Origin: Annona cherimola
Lineage: Eukaryota; Streptophyta; Magnoliopsida; Magnoliales; Annonaceae
Direction of reading: 5' to 3'
Assembly (NCBI GenBank): GCA_030490835.1
Contig: CM059972.1
Span: forward strand, 11,934,264-11,998,263
DNA: 64,000 nucleotides
Below the pieces are notes generated by a model. The model was not told where the DNA came from. It searched no databases and worked only from the letters and a program-made list of their open reading frames with translations. Every line of letters begins with the position of its first letter. The first letter of the stretch is position 1. Both the position numbers and the translations under genes were made by a program. Below, piece by piece: positions 33,651-45,711 of this stretch.

Positions 33651-36173
33651 TATATATATAAATTTTAAACACAGGCATTTTAGTTATTTTAATAATTGAA
33701 AAATGATTAAACTATTCTTATATTTGAAATTTCAACAAATATATATGAACGTATCTCCAAAAAGGTAAATATTTTGATTTATGAATTATACATACTTAGC
33801 ATAAGGTCTTGTATAAAATAAAAAATTGTATTTTTAACTGGTTGAAAATAACCCCATTTTTAATTCGTGGTAGAATTCAACAACCCCATGTTGTTCATCA
33901 TGTGTGCTGAATTCTGATCATTTGCGAGCAGTCAAAAGCACTGGGTGTAAACCACCACCCTTGGGCGCTTTTGGATGTAGTCTGATTAAGCAAAAGTGTC
34001 TATTTAAGATAAGGTGTTGTCAGACGAAATAAATGCAGCTCATTTGTAGATAGGCCCCTTTGACAGCTTCAGGAAATTTTACACCGGAGCTTGGAGCCCC
34101 TTGACCCTTGTCCCTCTACGGACTTCTCTCTCTCTCTATCTCTCCCGCAAAACTACATCTTCTCCTCCTCTCATAGACACAAGCTGAAAAATGAAAAACT
34201 ACATCTTCTTCTCCTTTCATAGACACAAGCTGAAAAATGCATTGATTATATGATTTTTCATATACAAATGCTATCTTTTGTCACCCTTTAATGAATCTTG
34301 AAAACTGTTTTTTTTTTTTTAAATAAGAATCCAAAAATCCTAGCTATGAAGAAATTGCATCATAGCTAAATTTAGTGGATGAGCATGCTCTTCGAGTTCT
34401 GCATTAGCTATCACACACAAGATACAAGATCCTAAAGAAAGAACCAAATAATACACTTGTCTCAAAAAGTGATACATTTGAGTTCAATGAAATGTTTTCT
34501 GACAAGATGAGGAGAGTCAACGTTTGAACTCATTTTATTTTGATTAGAGTTACCTCTTGTATCTTCTTAATGTCCTCTATGCTTTTATCGATCATTCAAT
34601 TGAAATTCCTTTGTAGTTGGGTTGTGCCCTTTTCATCAATTATCACAACCAAAATGTGATTCAATGCCTTTTCAGTTGGTACAAAGACCATGATCTAGTT
34701 TTTGAATCACAGCTTCACATTGATAGATTCACTAAGTAGCCATTCCATTTCTTGTTGGTAAATTGAAGACGAAATTGAAATTCTATTGTTAAGGAACTAA
34801 TCTAGTTAAAGGACAAGTATCCCCTGCTCATGCATATGACTATATAGTGGCGCTTTGGTATTTTCAAAACAATATTTATGTTGATGGAATCAAACTAATT
34901 TTTACAAACACTTGGGGTGGAGTGTGGGTTTCATTGACAAGGCCCCTTCCACATCCCCTTGTAGGATTATGTCTACCACTTATAATAGAATTCAAATCCA
35001 TCTTCTGTCTAGCAAGGCTATCCTCATAAGTAAAGGCCTTAATACTACCGTCACTATCCATTTCATTGAACATTGGTAGGCTATGATACCAAGGATTTGG
35101 AACACCCCAGGGAAGCTTAGGGATCATTGAATAAGAAGAGCTCAACGAATTTGCCCTTCCCCAATTTGCAGCACAATCAGCTCCGTTGTGCTATGAACAG
35201 AAAAATACATCAATTATAGAAGGCTTGTTAATGGGAGATTGTAATGGAGTGCTATTGTCTACCATTCATGCGATTAACAAGTAGGGAGAGAGAAGACAAG
35301 AATAGTGGCAACCATAAGGAAGAAGACAAGAGAGGCATGTAGCTGTCGGGGGTCTACTAGTAAAATAATTGGTCATTAAACTCTTTAACACTCTCAACTT
35401 TGGAATTCTTATTCGGATTATGGAACTTTTTTCAACTCGAATCTAGCAGACATAGATGTTGGTCTAAAACGCCCAATATTGTCGACTAAGTGTAAAAGAT
35501 AGAACACATGTATACTAAATGTTGTCCGTTTGACATTTTGTTGAGAAGATTAATTGATGATTCCAGAAGACTCATTTTTTATCTTTTTTTCACATCTTCA
35601 AGTTGTTGATGATAACTTAACATCTTGTGTGGACCAAAGAATATGAGTGTATTAGTGTAGCATGTCTTTTAAAGATGATTGAGAAATGTAGAGGATGAAC
35701 GGTGGTAAGAAGCTTCCACTTTCCCCTTGTTTAGGAGATGAAAACGTCATGGGATGGGTGCACAATCTGTTGTTCTTCAAAAAGAGTATTCTTTGTTCAT
35801 TTTCCCGTGCTACGCTTAGGCATAGCTATATATATATATATATTATAAACATATATTTTGATAAGCCTTGAATTGATTCGCTGATTTCTTGTGTGTTTTA
35901 GGTTGTTGTTGCCTTGTTGGGAAGGGGAACTGATTTTATACACTTGAGTGCACTAAGTTTTGATGCACCAGAGTGCAAACACTCATTTTTTAATATTTTT
36001 AAATTTTTTTTATAAAATTATTAATCTAAATATGTTTAATATTGTATGACGTTTTATTATTTTTTGAAAACTTTAATATATTTTTTTTAAATTTAAAATT
36101 AATGATATTAATATTAAAAAATTTATCACTTTCGAAATAGTATTTTCTCTCCGGGATGTGGTGTGGTTGGTGG
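33651..36173. other. Spacer between the two duplicated segments
   Basis: No gene is recognised in these 2.5 kb. A tandem repeat with a 45-bp unit (AAAACTACATCTTCTYCTCC...) occupies about 34149-34239. On the - strand 34876-35145 is open for 89 residues and contains MDSDGSIKAFTYEDSLARQ, which I cannot match to any family. TA repeats lie at 35827-35844. A family C MITE remnant is at 35938-36128. Confidence 0.5.
35938..36128. mobile_element. MITE, family C remnant
   Basis: Begins TTATACACTTGAGTGCACTAAG.. GCACCAGAGTGCAAACACTC and continues with TTTTTAATATTTTTAAATTTTTTTTATAAAATTATTAATCTAAATATG, matching family C at 46995-47262 and 48560-48850. It sits at the left edge of duplication copy B. Confidence 0.5.
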
Positions 36174-37151
36174 TATTTTCTCCTCATGATTGCACATCGC
36201 AAGCGACGGAGAAATCCAGATCGTCCAACCGATGGGATTCGAATCAAAAACGACAAAAATCAACGGGCTGATGGATTGATGGAGCAATCAATGAGCCAAA
36301 ACAGGACAACTCGGAAGTCCAGATCACAACCCAGAAGCAACGGATGAGATGTGATGTCCAAGTTGTCACAGACGCGTGTTGTTTGAGCGCATGCAATTCA
36401 TGCATGCGCACGGACGAGTCATGGCGTGGTGACCGAAGCTTTAACCACGGTTACGTCGCACCTGGCGTAAATAGCTAACCATGGTTACTTGGATGGTTAA
36501 AGCCAAGACAAATTCCCAATGCGGACGGGGAGCGAGACAGAAAAAGCGAGCGCTAGGGGTGTGAAATTCGGAATTTTATATATTATTTTCCATGATTTTT
36601 GATCATTCTCCACCGTTAGGATCTAAAATAGGTATCTGCTGAGCTAGATCACTGCTCGAGTCTGACATTTTTCCCATTTTCTGAAACTTTGTTGATCGAA
36701 CAAGCGTAATCTAGATATCTTGTCTTTCCTTATTCGGGGCTGTTGTTGTTATTATTATTATTTTTACGTCTTCGAATTTCTGTGGTTTTTGTTTTGAGAT
36801 TTTATGCATTTAACGGTATTTTCTTTTTCTTTTTTTAAATTTTTATTTGCTTATTTATGTCGTGATTTGGAAGGTTTTGTTTTTGATGGTCTGGAGTTTT
36901 CTGATGCAGGTAACTATCTTGGTAGCTGAATTCAGAGACCTGAAGTATCGTTCTTGGGAGGGTTTCTATTTTGTGTTAATGGATTTTGCATAAGATATTG
37001 GATTGATTAGTTTTGATGTTTTGCATATTTTATTTAGATTCCAATGGTATTTTTTTCTTGATTTGACTCACTTCTGCAATCTTGCCGTAGAATCCCTCTC
37101 CTGCATTGTCCAATCATATATTTGGGATCCAAAATTCGGGTGAAAAATTAA

Positions 37152-40100
37152 ATGGCTGCAGTGGTTGCTAGAGGCACTAGCCAATTGGCTACTTCAGTTT
37201 CAGTACAAGATAAGGGAAGTAGGAATAAGAGAAAGTTCCATTCTGATACACCTCTCTGTGACGCTGAAAAACTCTCTCTGTCACTGCCCGAATGCGTGGC
37301 TAATGATATCGAGAAATCACATGGCCTTGTCGCTGATGAACGGTCAGTCTGTGACTTGTGTTCTCTCCACCAAGACCAGCTAGAAGGGCTGAAATCTGGG
37401 CACCCTGTGGCATTGGATTTTAGGTCTATGGTGCCTAAAGGGTCTGTAGAAGTTGAGGAGTACAGAGATGCATATTGGAGTGACATTACAGAGACACAGC
37501 TGGAAGAGCTGGTCTTGAGCAATTTGGATACAATCTATAAGAGTGCGATTAGAAAGATTGCCTCACATGGTTATAGTGAGGATGTGGCTATGAAGGCTGT
37601 GTTGAGGTCTGGGCTTTATTATGGATGCAAGGATACTGTATCCAACATTGTCGATAATGCGTTGGTGGTTTTGGGGAGTGGGCAAGAGTTAGATTCTTTC
37701 AAGGATCGAATTTTTGAGGATTTGGAGCAGTTGGAGAAGTACATATTGGCAGAGATGGTTTGTGTGCTTAGGGAAGTCAGACCTGTGTTCAGCATGGGTG
37801 ATGCAATGTGGTGCTTGTTGATCTGTGACATGAACATGTCACATGCTTGTACCATTGAGGGTGATCTGTTGGGTAATTTCAGGAGCGATGAGCCCATGGG
37901 CAATACAACTGTTTCAAATGTTCCATTAAGGAAATCAGAGACTAATGGGTCTATTCCAGTTGGAGCTGAATTGTCTACCTCAAGGAATAATAATCCTAGT
38001 GAAGCTAACTTACCAGTTGCTGAGACCTCAAATTTACCATTATCTAAGTTCTCTGCATTTGGAAATGCGGGTTACCAGGAGAAGGATTATACTTTCTTTC
38101 CTGCTGATCGAGTGGAGGAATCCTCATCTTATTTTGAGGAGCGTGTTCTGGCAACTTCACAAACATCTGCATCACGGATATCTGGCAATGAGGATAAATT
38201 TGGCTGTGATAGAAAGGGCCATGTGAATGTTCCTAAGAGGGACCCTATCCTCCGACAAAAATCAATTCATCTGGAGAAGAACTACAGAGCTTATGGATCC
38301 AAAGCAGCTTTGAAATCTGGCAAACTCAATGGATTTAGCAGTTTTTTAATGGACAAGAAATGCAGCTCTATGTCAGCAGCAGCCCTGTCAAATTTGAAGA
38401 GTGCTTCTATAAAAATCAGCAAGGCAGTTGGAATGGGTGCACCTCAAATAGATGTGAGGGCGAATGTTTCTCTCAATATGGGGTCCACTGTCGGTCCGGG
38501 CTTCACTACCAAAGCTGGAAGTACTACGTCTGGATTGGCTGTAGCTGGTACCGACCTCTCTCTTTCTCTACATTCGAAAAGCAATAGCACTTTTGTGCCT
38601 GAAGGCAATTCACAGTTGGCTGTCAGCTCTGCTGATACTGAACTATCATCAGATACAATCTTTCATCAGGGGCGCCCTCATGATAAGGATGAGGTGGTGC
38701 TAAAGCTGCTTTCTCGTGTGAGGGAGCTACAGAGCCACATGCAAGAGTGGACAGAATGGGCCCAACATAAGGTGATGCAGGCTGCCCGCAGGCTGAGCAA
38801 GGACAAAGAGGAGCTCAAAGCACTGAGGCAGGAGAAAGAGGAAGTTGCACGTCTAAAGAAAGAGAAGCAGACATTGGAAGACAGCACCATGAAGAAGCTT
38901 TCAGAGATGGAGAATGCATTGCGCAAGGCTAGTGGGCAGGTCGATCGGGCAAATGCCACGGTCCAGAGGCTTGAGGTAGAGAATTCTGAGTTGAGGCAGG
39001 AGATGGAGGCAGCAAAGTTACGAGCTGCGGATTCAGCTGCAAGCTGCCTGGAGGTTGTGAGGAGGGAAAAGAAAATGCTGAAGAAATACAAATCTTGGGA
39101 GAGGCAGAAAACCTTGTTTCAGGAGCTTATGATTGAAAAGCGCAAATTTTCTCAGCTGCAGCAACAGGTAGAGCAAGCCAAAGAATACCACGATCTCCTT
39201 GAGGTAAGTGATTTGATATGGGGCTCTGTGTATCATGATTGAAGTCCAGAACAAAAGTTGATGCCCATTTTACAAGCTGTCTTGATGCTCTTGTTAATTT
39301 TGAGCTTTGTGCATGGTGGCAACTAGAACCCTTGTAACCTTGCAAGCGTGTTAGACACTGGACTTTCTTAGGCAAGCTGGTGGCCCCTATCATCTTGTCC
39401 AGGTAGGCCAGAATGCTTACTGCTGCTCTAAAGTGGTAACATATGGGGATGCTGCAACCTCTGACCCCCCTGAAAGCAATAAGCAATGAAGCAGTACCTG
39501 AAGCTCAATCCATTCTCGTAGTCGCGCATTCGGATTGAGGCACTTAAATTTTATTTACTCTACCACCACACTACTCTCACTAAACATTGATTTAAGTTGG
39601 GTCAAATGCCAATACTATTCTCATTTGTCTCCTTTGCTGTTTTCTTTTGCCAAATTGCTGTTGTTTTCTTTTTGCAAAAAATGCAGGCCAGGCGGAGACA
39701 GGAAGAGAGACTGAAGGAAGAAGCCCAAACTCAAGCAAACTCTGAAAGAAAAGGAAGAGAAAAAATTGAAGCTTCAGCAAAATCAAAAGAAGATGCGATG
39801 AGATTAGAAGCAGAACCTGATCTACAAAGATATAGAAATGACATAGGCAGGCTTGAGATTGAGATTTCACAATTAAGAGTAAAGGCCGACTCTTCCAAAA
39901 TAGCTGCACTACTGCAGGGTGTGGAGGGCAGTTATGCTTCCTGCCTAACAAATTCTGTAAGTAACGAGGTTGTCAATGTGACCAAGATGCACTGGCTTTC
40001 TGAAATGGTCGATTTCCAGGACTCTGGATTTGGAGATGCACGGCGTGAGCGGGAATGTGTGATGTGCTTGACTGATGAGATGTTCATTGTCTTCCTCCCC

Positions 40101-40223
40101 TGTGCTCACCAAGTAGTATGCATAAAATGCAATGAACTACATGAGAAAGAGGGAATGAAGGATTGTCCTTCTTGTCGGACCCCCATTCAGCGAAGAGTTT
40201 GCGTTCGTTTTGCTGACTCTTAG
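37152..40223 (+). CDS. RF298: RF298/RF4-like RING-type E3 ubiquitin ligase, copy B (2 exons)
   Basis: Paralogue of the gene at 25830-28902, with the same structure. Exons are 37152-39203 and 39687-40223 (GT-AG, phase 0), giving 862 aa. One codon is missing relative to copy A in the coiled coil (TLFQELMIEK versus TLFQEELVIEK). In the 178-residue part encoded by exon 2 the copies differ at 11 residues. None of these is a RING ligand: C808, C811, C823, H825, C829, C832, C844 and C847 are all kept. Changes are more frequent in the serine-rich middle than in the conserved helical region (about 111-173), as expected under purifying selection. No stops or frameshifts are present, so both copies look functional. 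Intron retention would again add 12 residues before a stop. RF298 versus RF4 cannot be decided without a tree. Confidence 0.93.
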
Positions 40224-41837
40224 CTAACATGTTCTATCTGGAACTCATTGAGTAAAAGATTCCAATAAATATTTTGTGGAACTTGAAAGCAAATAATGCA
40301 TCAGTAGCATCTTCTATAGAGCTTTAGCTATGTCTTGGCTTGATAATTGGGAGTTCTTCTACTCCATGCTTCTTTATTTCTTGTATTGTATGATTCGTTA
40401 TTCCCTCTTCTAATAACTTATCTTGTCATCTACAATTGTTTTAGAATCATTTGTTAATTTTAATCCATATCTTTCAAAGGGGACTCCTAAAATAATTTGG
40501 ATATGTTCTCAATGACACATACATGGATTGTTTGTGCCTGTTGTTTCCAGAATGATTGGATGCGTGGTTGCTCATGGTATGGATGCAATCTTAGTTTTCG
40601 TCTTGCATTATTATTTCGATATTATAGTTCATTTCCAAAAGTAAGGTCCCACTTGGATGCAAATTGAAATTCTGATTTTTAAGGAAAAGGGGCATATGCC
40701 TAGAAGCTTCCTTTATGGTAAATTAAGGGCTATAGCCCCTATTATCTCTTCCCTATACCAAAGGTGACATTTAACTTTTCTTAATTGCCCATCATTATCT
40801 ATGTTACCCAAAGTAAAAGCCTACCAATTTCATTTTTTTCGATTTTTGTCTAATATCATCCCAATTCTGTTGATATCATCAGCTTTTCTTTTATACTTGA
40901 TGTACCATCTTCTTTTATTTTGCTTTTACCTGAAATCAAACACAATCTGTACCTTTTGCCTTGGTCATTCGGATGTGATAACGCCTATGCTGCAGAATTG
41001 AAGGTTCTCGGCTTGTGAAAGATGTCCAACCGTCTGGTCTGGGGGAACTGCCGACCGTGTGGTCCTAATTATGCAAACCACCCACCTTTAGCGTTTTTTA
41101 GTATCTGATACTGTATAAGCTGCATCCTTCCAACCTTATAAAACCATCATTCGCTGTCTTTTCCTGCTACATTTGTTTTTGATTCTTGTTTGTTCATAGG
41201 TGGTATAGAGTAGCGCTTACACAGGTGATTGGGGGAAAATAATCAGGAATTGGAATGTTTTCAAGGCAGTGTTGTGAACTTGTGACAAAGGCAAAGTGGC
41301 TTGAGCATGATGACTATGGAAAACATGGGGATCCGTTTGAAAAGATGATAGGCTATTGATAAAAAAAATAGATGTTTCCATTACACCTATCCAAAAAGGC
41401 TTGGTACAAATGCTGTACATTGATTAGCATTGTTCCAAAATTATGGCCAAATGTTTGTTGAGTTGCAAATATCGATTGTCGGTTATCTTGCATTCGATGG
41501 CCACTGTAGGTTGATTTATCTTGTTCAACTGAAGCAGTATGGTAGAAATTGGCAAGGATGGACAACAGATGTAGATGCACTACGACCACTTACCTGCTGT
41601 AGATGGTTGAATTGACTGAGGCAATTCCATAATCGCCTCTGCCAATCCTGGACTTCATCATTCAAAGATACTTTAATGGTGTTTTGCTTGCTAGAATTGG
41701 ATGTCGTGGCTGTTGGGGCAATTGCTTTTGTTACAATTGACACCATTCCTTCTGCTGTTGATGTTGCACAAATTCACATTGGGTTAATTGCCAGATGTGA
41801 ATATTGGTAGACTCCCATCTTGACTTAAAAGGGTTTG
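40224..41837. other. 3' flank of copy B
   Basis: Conserved with 28903-30520. It contains a - strand exon-like stretch (about 41746-41600) encoding SLNDEVQDWQRRLWNCLSQF and ending at CAG|GTAAGT. I cannot identify its family, and the frame is not preserved in copy A. Otherwise no gene is seen. Confidence 0.4.
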
Positions 41838-41896
41838 TAAAAGAACAAAAAAACAAGAGAACCCTTTCTAGCTATTTCCTTACACATCTTTTGATA

Positions 41897-42185
41897 TGAT
41901 TTGGGAAGTTGTAAAACTTTTGATGAAAAGTTTTGTATGTAAAAGTTGTCAAATCAATAGAAAATGATGTGATATTGTAGGAGTAATGATGAGGAGTAAA
42001 GAGAATAAAGTTAAAATAGATAGGTTAGTTATATGGGTAGATGTGTAGAAATGATTGAAAAGTAGGGTAGTTTGTATAGAAAAATGTGAAAAAATAATTA
42101 AAAAATAGAGTAATTATGGAGAGTGAAAAGTTTTAGATTGAAAAGTTTTAGTTGACACTTTTTTGCCCTAAACAAACACACCCTA
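41897..42185. mobile_element. MITE, family D, present only in copy B
   Basis: From GATTTGGGAAGTTGTAAAACTTTTGATG to AACAAACACACCCTAA, with the complete family interior. Copy A reads directly from GACTAAAGGGTTTGTA to CACATCGTTGTTTTCTGTACTT, so the MITE and about 130 bp of extra flank (41838-42255 in all) are absent there. Confidence 0.75.
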
Positions 42186-42514
42186 ATTGCCTACTTTACT
42201 TTTTTAATTATTACCTCGAAATTTTAATTTTTTCTCTATCGAACTATCTTATCTGTACATCTTTGTTTTCTATACTTAATCGTTACCCTTATATCATGTA
42301 ACTTGTCTTTTTCAAAAATTTGGCTATGCTTGGGAAGTGAGAAAAAATGTTTTAAAAAATTTGTGTTTGGAAAGTAATAAAATTTCTAAATGAAAAGTTT
42401 TTTATATAAAAGTTTTTGAAATAGAAGAAAATGATATGACATGATAGGGGTAATAATGAAGAAGAAAGAGAATAAAATTAAAATAAACAAGTTAGTTGTG
42501 TGTGTGTGTGTGTC

Positions 42515-43018
42515 TATATATAATTCAAAATCTAAGATTTTGATCTTTGATGAAAAATCTAATTCATTTATTGTATTTAATATCATTTGTTTATCTAGGG
42601 GATAAGTTTTATCTTAGTCAAGTATGCTTACGGGCCGTATTTGTTATAAAATGTATATATTCATGTGTAAATTACGAAAAATGCTAAAATATCAATTTTA
42701 AAATAGTGCTTTCAACATCTAAACCATCTAAAATATCATTTCTATGAGAATAAATGATTATATAAAATATTACTATATTTTAATATGTGTGTAAATAGAT
42801 CTAAGTATTTTTCATAATTTACACATGAATATAGATATTTTTGAACAAATGTGACCCATAAACATACTTGATTTGGATGAAACTTAGTTTTCTAGAGAAA
42901 TAAATGATGTTAAATACAATGAATTGATTAGATTTTCTATTAAGGATCAAAATTTTAGATTTTAAAGGGATTACATAAGTTCTCTTCTATATAACCTGGT
43001 TACATAGAAGCGGGATCG
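42515..43018. mobile_element. MITE, family B
   Basis: A complete palindromic copy. The left arm starts at TCTATATATAATTCAAAATCTAAGATTTTGATC, and the right arm ends GATTTTAAAGGGATTACATAAG.. AACCTGGTTACATAGAAGCGGG. No coding capacity. Confidence 0.7.
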
Positions 43019-43036
43019 ATATATATATATATATAT

Positions 43037-43414
43037 ATGGATTCTGTTCCGGTGCAGCATCACTGCACCGGAACAGCGGTGCAGTGGGCCCAAAAAGGGC
43101 CCCATATGATCATGAAATCATGATCTACTCCACCCATTGTATTTAGAATAATGTATTCTATTACCATACCAATTTTCATCCCAATCAGATACTTTAAAGT
43201 TGTTATTTACATCAAACTATTTTATTACGTTGGATTTGTACCATTTTCAGATGGGGCCCATATACATATCTGATTGGGATGAAAATTGGTGTGGTAATAG
43301 AATACATTATTTTAAATACAATGGGTGGAGTAGATCATGATTTCATGATCATGTGGGGCCCATTTTGAGCCCACTGTACCGTTGTTCCGGTGCAGCGTCA
43401 CTGCACCGGAACAG

Positions 43415-43432
<18 letters not shown>
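43037..43432. mobile_element. Palindromic MITE, family A (GTGCAGC...GCTGCAC)
   Basis: The left half has CTGTTCCGGTGCAGCATCACTGCACCGG, then GTGGGCCC.., CATGATCATGAAATCATGATCTACTCC and ATTTTCATCCCAATCAGATA. The right half is the inverted copy and ends CGTCACTGCACCGGAACAGC. It lies between TA repeats at 43019-43037 and CT/TA repeats at 43414-43455. Confidence 0.75.
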
Positions 43433-43454
<22 letters not shown>

Positions 43455-43456
<2 letters not shown>

Positions 43457-43803
43457 GAGATCCGATCCTGTGCAGTCCGCTGTAAAATGGACCCCACACA
43501 TATTAGATTGTAATGAAACTTTATACACTCATTTATCTATATATAAATCATATTTTAGACGGTTTAGATATTGAAAAAACAACTTCAAACTTGATATTTA
43601 CATTAAACTATTTTATTACGTTGATTTTGCACCATTTTAAGATGGGGATTACACACATGTTGGATTTGGATGAAAATTGGTATGTTAATAAAGTGAACAA
43701 TTCTAAATACAATGGGTGGGGTGGATTTTCTATTTATGATCAAGTGGGGCCCACAGTGCATGGACTGCACCGTGCAGTCGCATGCACTGGATTATTTCCC
43801 TAT
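43455..43803. mobile_element. MITE, family A relative
   Basis: Begins GAGATCCGATCCTGTGCAGTCCGC and ends CTGCACCGTGCAGTCGCATGCACTGG, with the interior landmarks shared with other family A copies (ATTAGATTGTAATGAAACTTTATAC, ATTTGGATGAAAATTGGTATG, CAATGGGTGGGGTGG). It is bounded by TA repeats on both sides. Confidence 0.7.
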
Positions 43804-44109
43804 ATATATATGATTGAAAAGTAAAGTTGTTATATAAGAAGAATATGAAAAAATATTTAAAAAATAAGATAATTATGGAAAATGAAAAGTTTTGGTTTAG
43901 AAAGTTTTATTGTTTGCCAAACATGCCTTTTTGAAAATAGAGGAAAAATGTGATATGGTGGGAGGGTAAATAAGAGTAAGGAGAGTAAAGTAAAATTAGA
44001 TAAAGTAATTGTTTGGAAAAATATGAAGAAATGATTGAAAAATAAGATAATTATATAAAAAAATTAAAAAAATGATTCAATAATAGTAGAAGATTAAGGA
44101 ACAAACTTG

Positions 44110-45060
44110 TGGAAAATTTTAGGGCTTTTTTAAAATATATTTACTATATTTGACTCTAATATTAAAAATATCCCTTGTGTATAAAAAATTTTAAATATAC
44201 CCACTAGGTTAATATGTCCATAAAAAATATAATTGGATTGAAAGATTTGAATGTTATAATTCACCACTACTTTAATCATACAACTCTAAATTTGTACAGT
44301 CTTAATTTTATTTATTTTTCATTTTGTTTAATTTTTTATTATTTTACACTAAAGATATTTTGGGCATATATGAAGAAATGATTGAAATTTTTGAAACCCA
44401 CTTTACAAGTTGTCTTGGTGCTCTTGTTATATTTGAGCTTTGTGAATGGTGGCATCTAGAACCCTTTTAACTTGTAAGCATGTTGGACATTGACCTTTCC
44501 TAAGTAAGCCGGTGGCTCTCATCTTGTCTCGGTGGGCTAGAATGCTTATTGTTGTTGTGAAGGAGTTACAACCTTTGAACCCTTTGAAAGTAATAAGCAA
44601 TTTAAATGACTATTTATACACATGTTAATAAACATCATTAGTTTATATATGAAATTACTAATATACCTATTAAATTTATGATTGGATTGAAAGATTTGAA
44701 TGTCATAATTTGCAACTAAATTATATAACAGTTCTAAGTTTGAAAAACCTTAATTACATATCTCTTTCATTTCATTTTTTATTATTTTATATGAGGATAT
44801 TTTGGGCATTTACGAAAATATAATCAATATTTAAACGAAGATCCGTTTGCTTATCTAACGGACTTTAACTGAATGGGTATTTTCAAGATTAGATGTAAAG
44901 ATAATAAGCGTATTCGAGATTTTTGAATGGAATGAGTATTTTTTGAATTTGATGCAAAGATAGTGAGCATATTTGAGACTTTCGAAATGTAATGGTATTT
45001 TGGGATTAGGGTAAAACATAGTGGATATATTTGGAAAAAAACTTAAAATTTTTCTTTTTG
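44110..45060. mobile_element. Family E composite in copy B, with captured intron fragment
   Basis: Counterpart of 30885-32075. The captured RF298-like intron piece is at about 44400-44605 (ACAAGTTGTCTTGGTGCTC to AAAGTAATAAGCAATTT), flanked by family E parts. Since both copies carry it, capture preceded the segmental duplication. 45060-45710 is further aligned flank without a recognised feature. Confidence 0.6.
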
Positions 45061-45711
45061 TTGTTCCTAAAAATTCCCTTTTAGTTATTATCCCATAAGC
45101 CCATTTACATTTTAATTTTTTTTTCATAGAATTATTATCCTAACTATATTTTGATTGATGTACCAAGTTTTTCCAATTTTTTGCATTTGTATACATTTTT
45201 TTAAAATTTTTAAAATCAGGAGTATTTTAGTCGTGTTGAGAGGCTAAATCTACCACACCTTATTTTTTAAAGATCAAGTCAGTTCTTTGAATTGGTTTTC
45301 ATATTATATTTGAAAATTATAATTCTAATATAAATTTTATTTTAAATATTATATTCAATACGATAATAATATTTTTCTAAAATGCATTTATTAAATATAC
45401 TAAATAATAAACAAATGGAACAACATTTTATATTTTAAAAGATATGTTTAATATCATGAAAAATATAACATATCTTATAAAAGAGATATTTTTGAGACAA
45501 TAAAAGAGATATTAAATATGTATTACTAATTCAAGTCAATTCCGGATACCTGAAACTTTGAACTTATCCTATTTTAATTTGTGTGACATTTTTTTTTATT
45601 TGGAACATACTGTACTATATAAGTAGAAAAATAAAAACTTATTCTACTCATTTTATGGTATCCGAATGGTCAGTACATAAGCCCCTACCCAAGTTGTACC
45701 CTTAGGATCTC

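Larger units (their letters stand above)
42346..43930. mobile_element. MITE, family D, split by nested MITEs
   Basis: The left part (42346-42514) begins GTGTTTGGAAAGTAATAAAATTTC and stops at a GT/TA microsatellite (42503-42522). The right part resumes at 43808 with GATTGAAAAGTAAAGTTG and ends GTTTGCCAAACATGCC. Between them sit a family B element and two family A elements, giving a visible order of insertion. Confidence 0.65.
36174..45710 (+). repeat. Segmental duplication, copy B (9.5 kb)
   Basis: Counterpart of 24814-33650. It matches upstream (GCACATCGCAAGCGACGGAG versus GCATATCGTAAGCAAAGGAG in A), through the gene and its flank, to about CTTAGGAT at 45708. It is longer than A because of extra MITEs at 41840-42255 and 42515-43805, and it lacks A's segments at 31209-31490 and 32270-33165. 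The TATA-like site reads CGTAAATAG (about 36464) instead of CATAAATAG. Confidence 0.88.

Noticed and set aside
34876..35145. 89-residue minus-strand frame as a possible exon
   Set aside because: I could not match it to any family or find clear splice sites in frame, so it is mentioned only in the spacer description.
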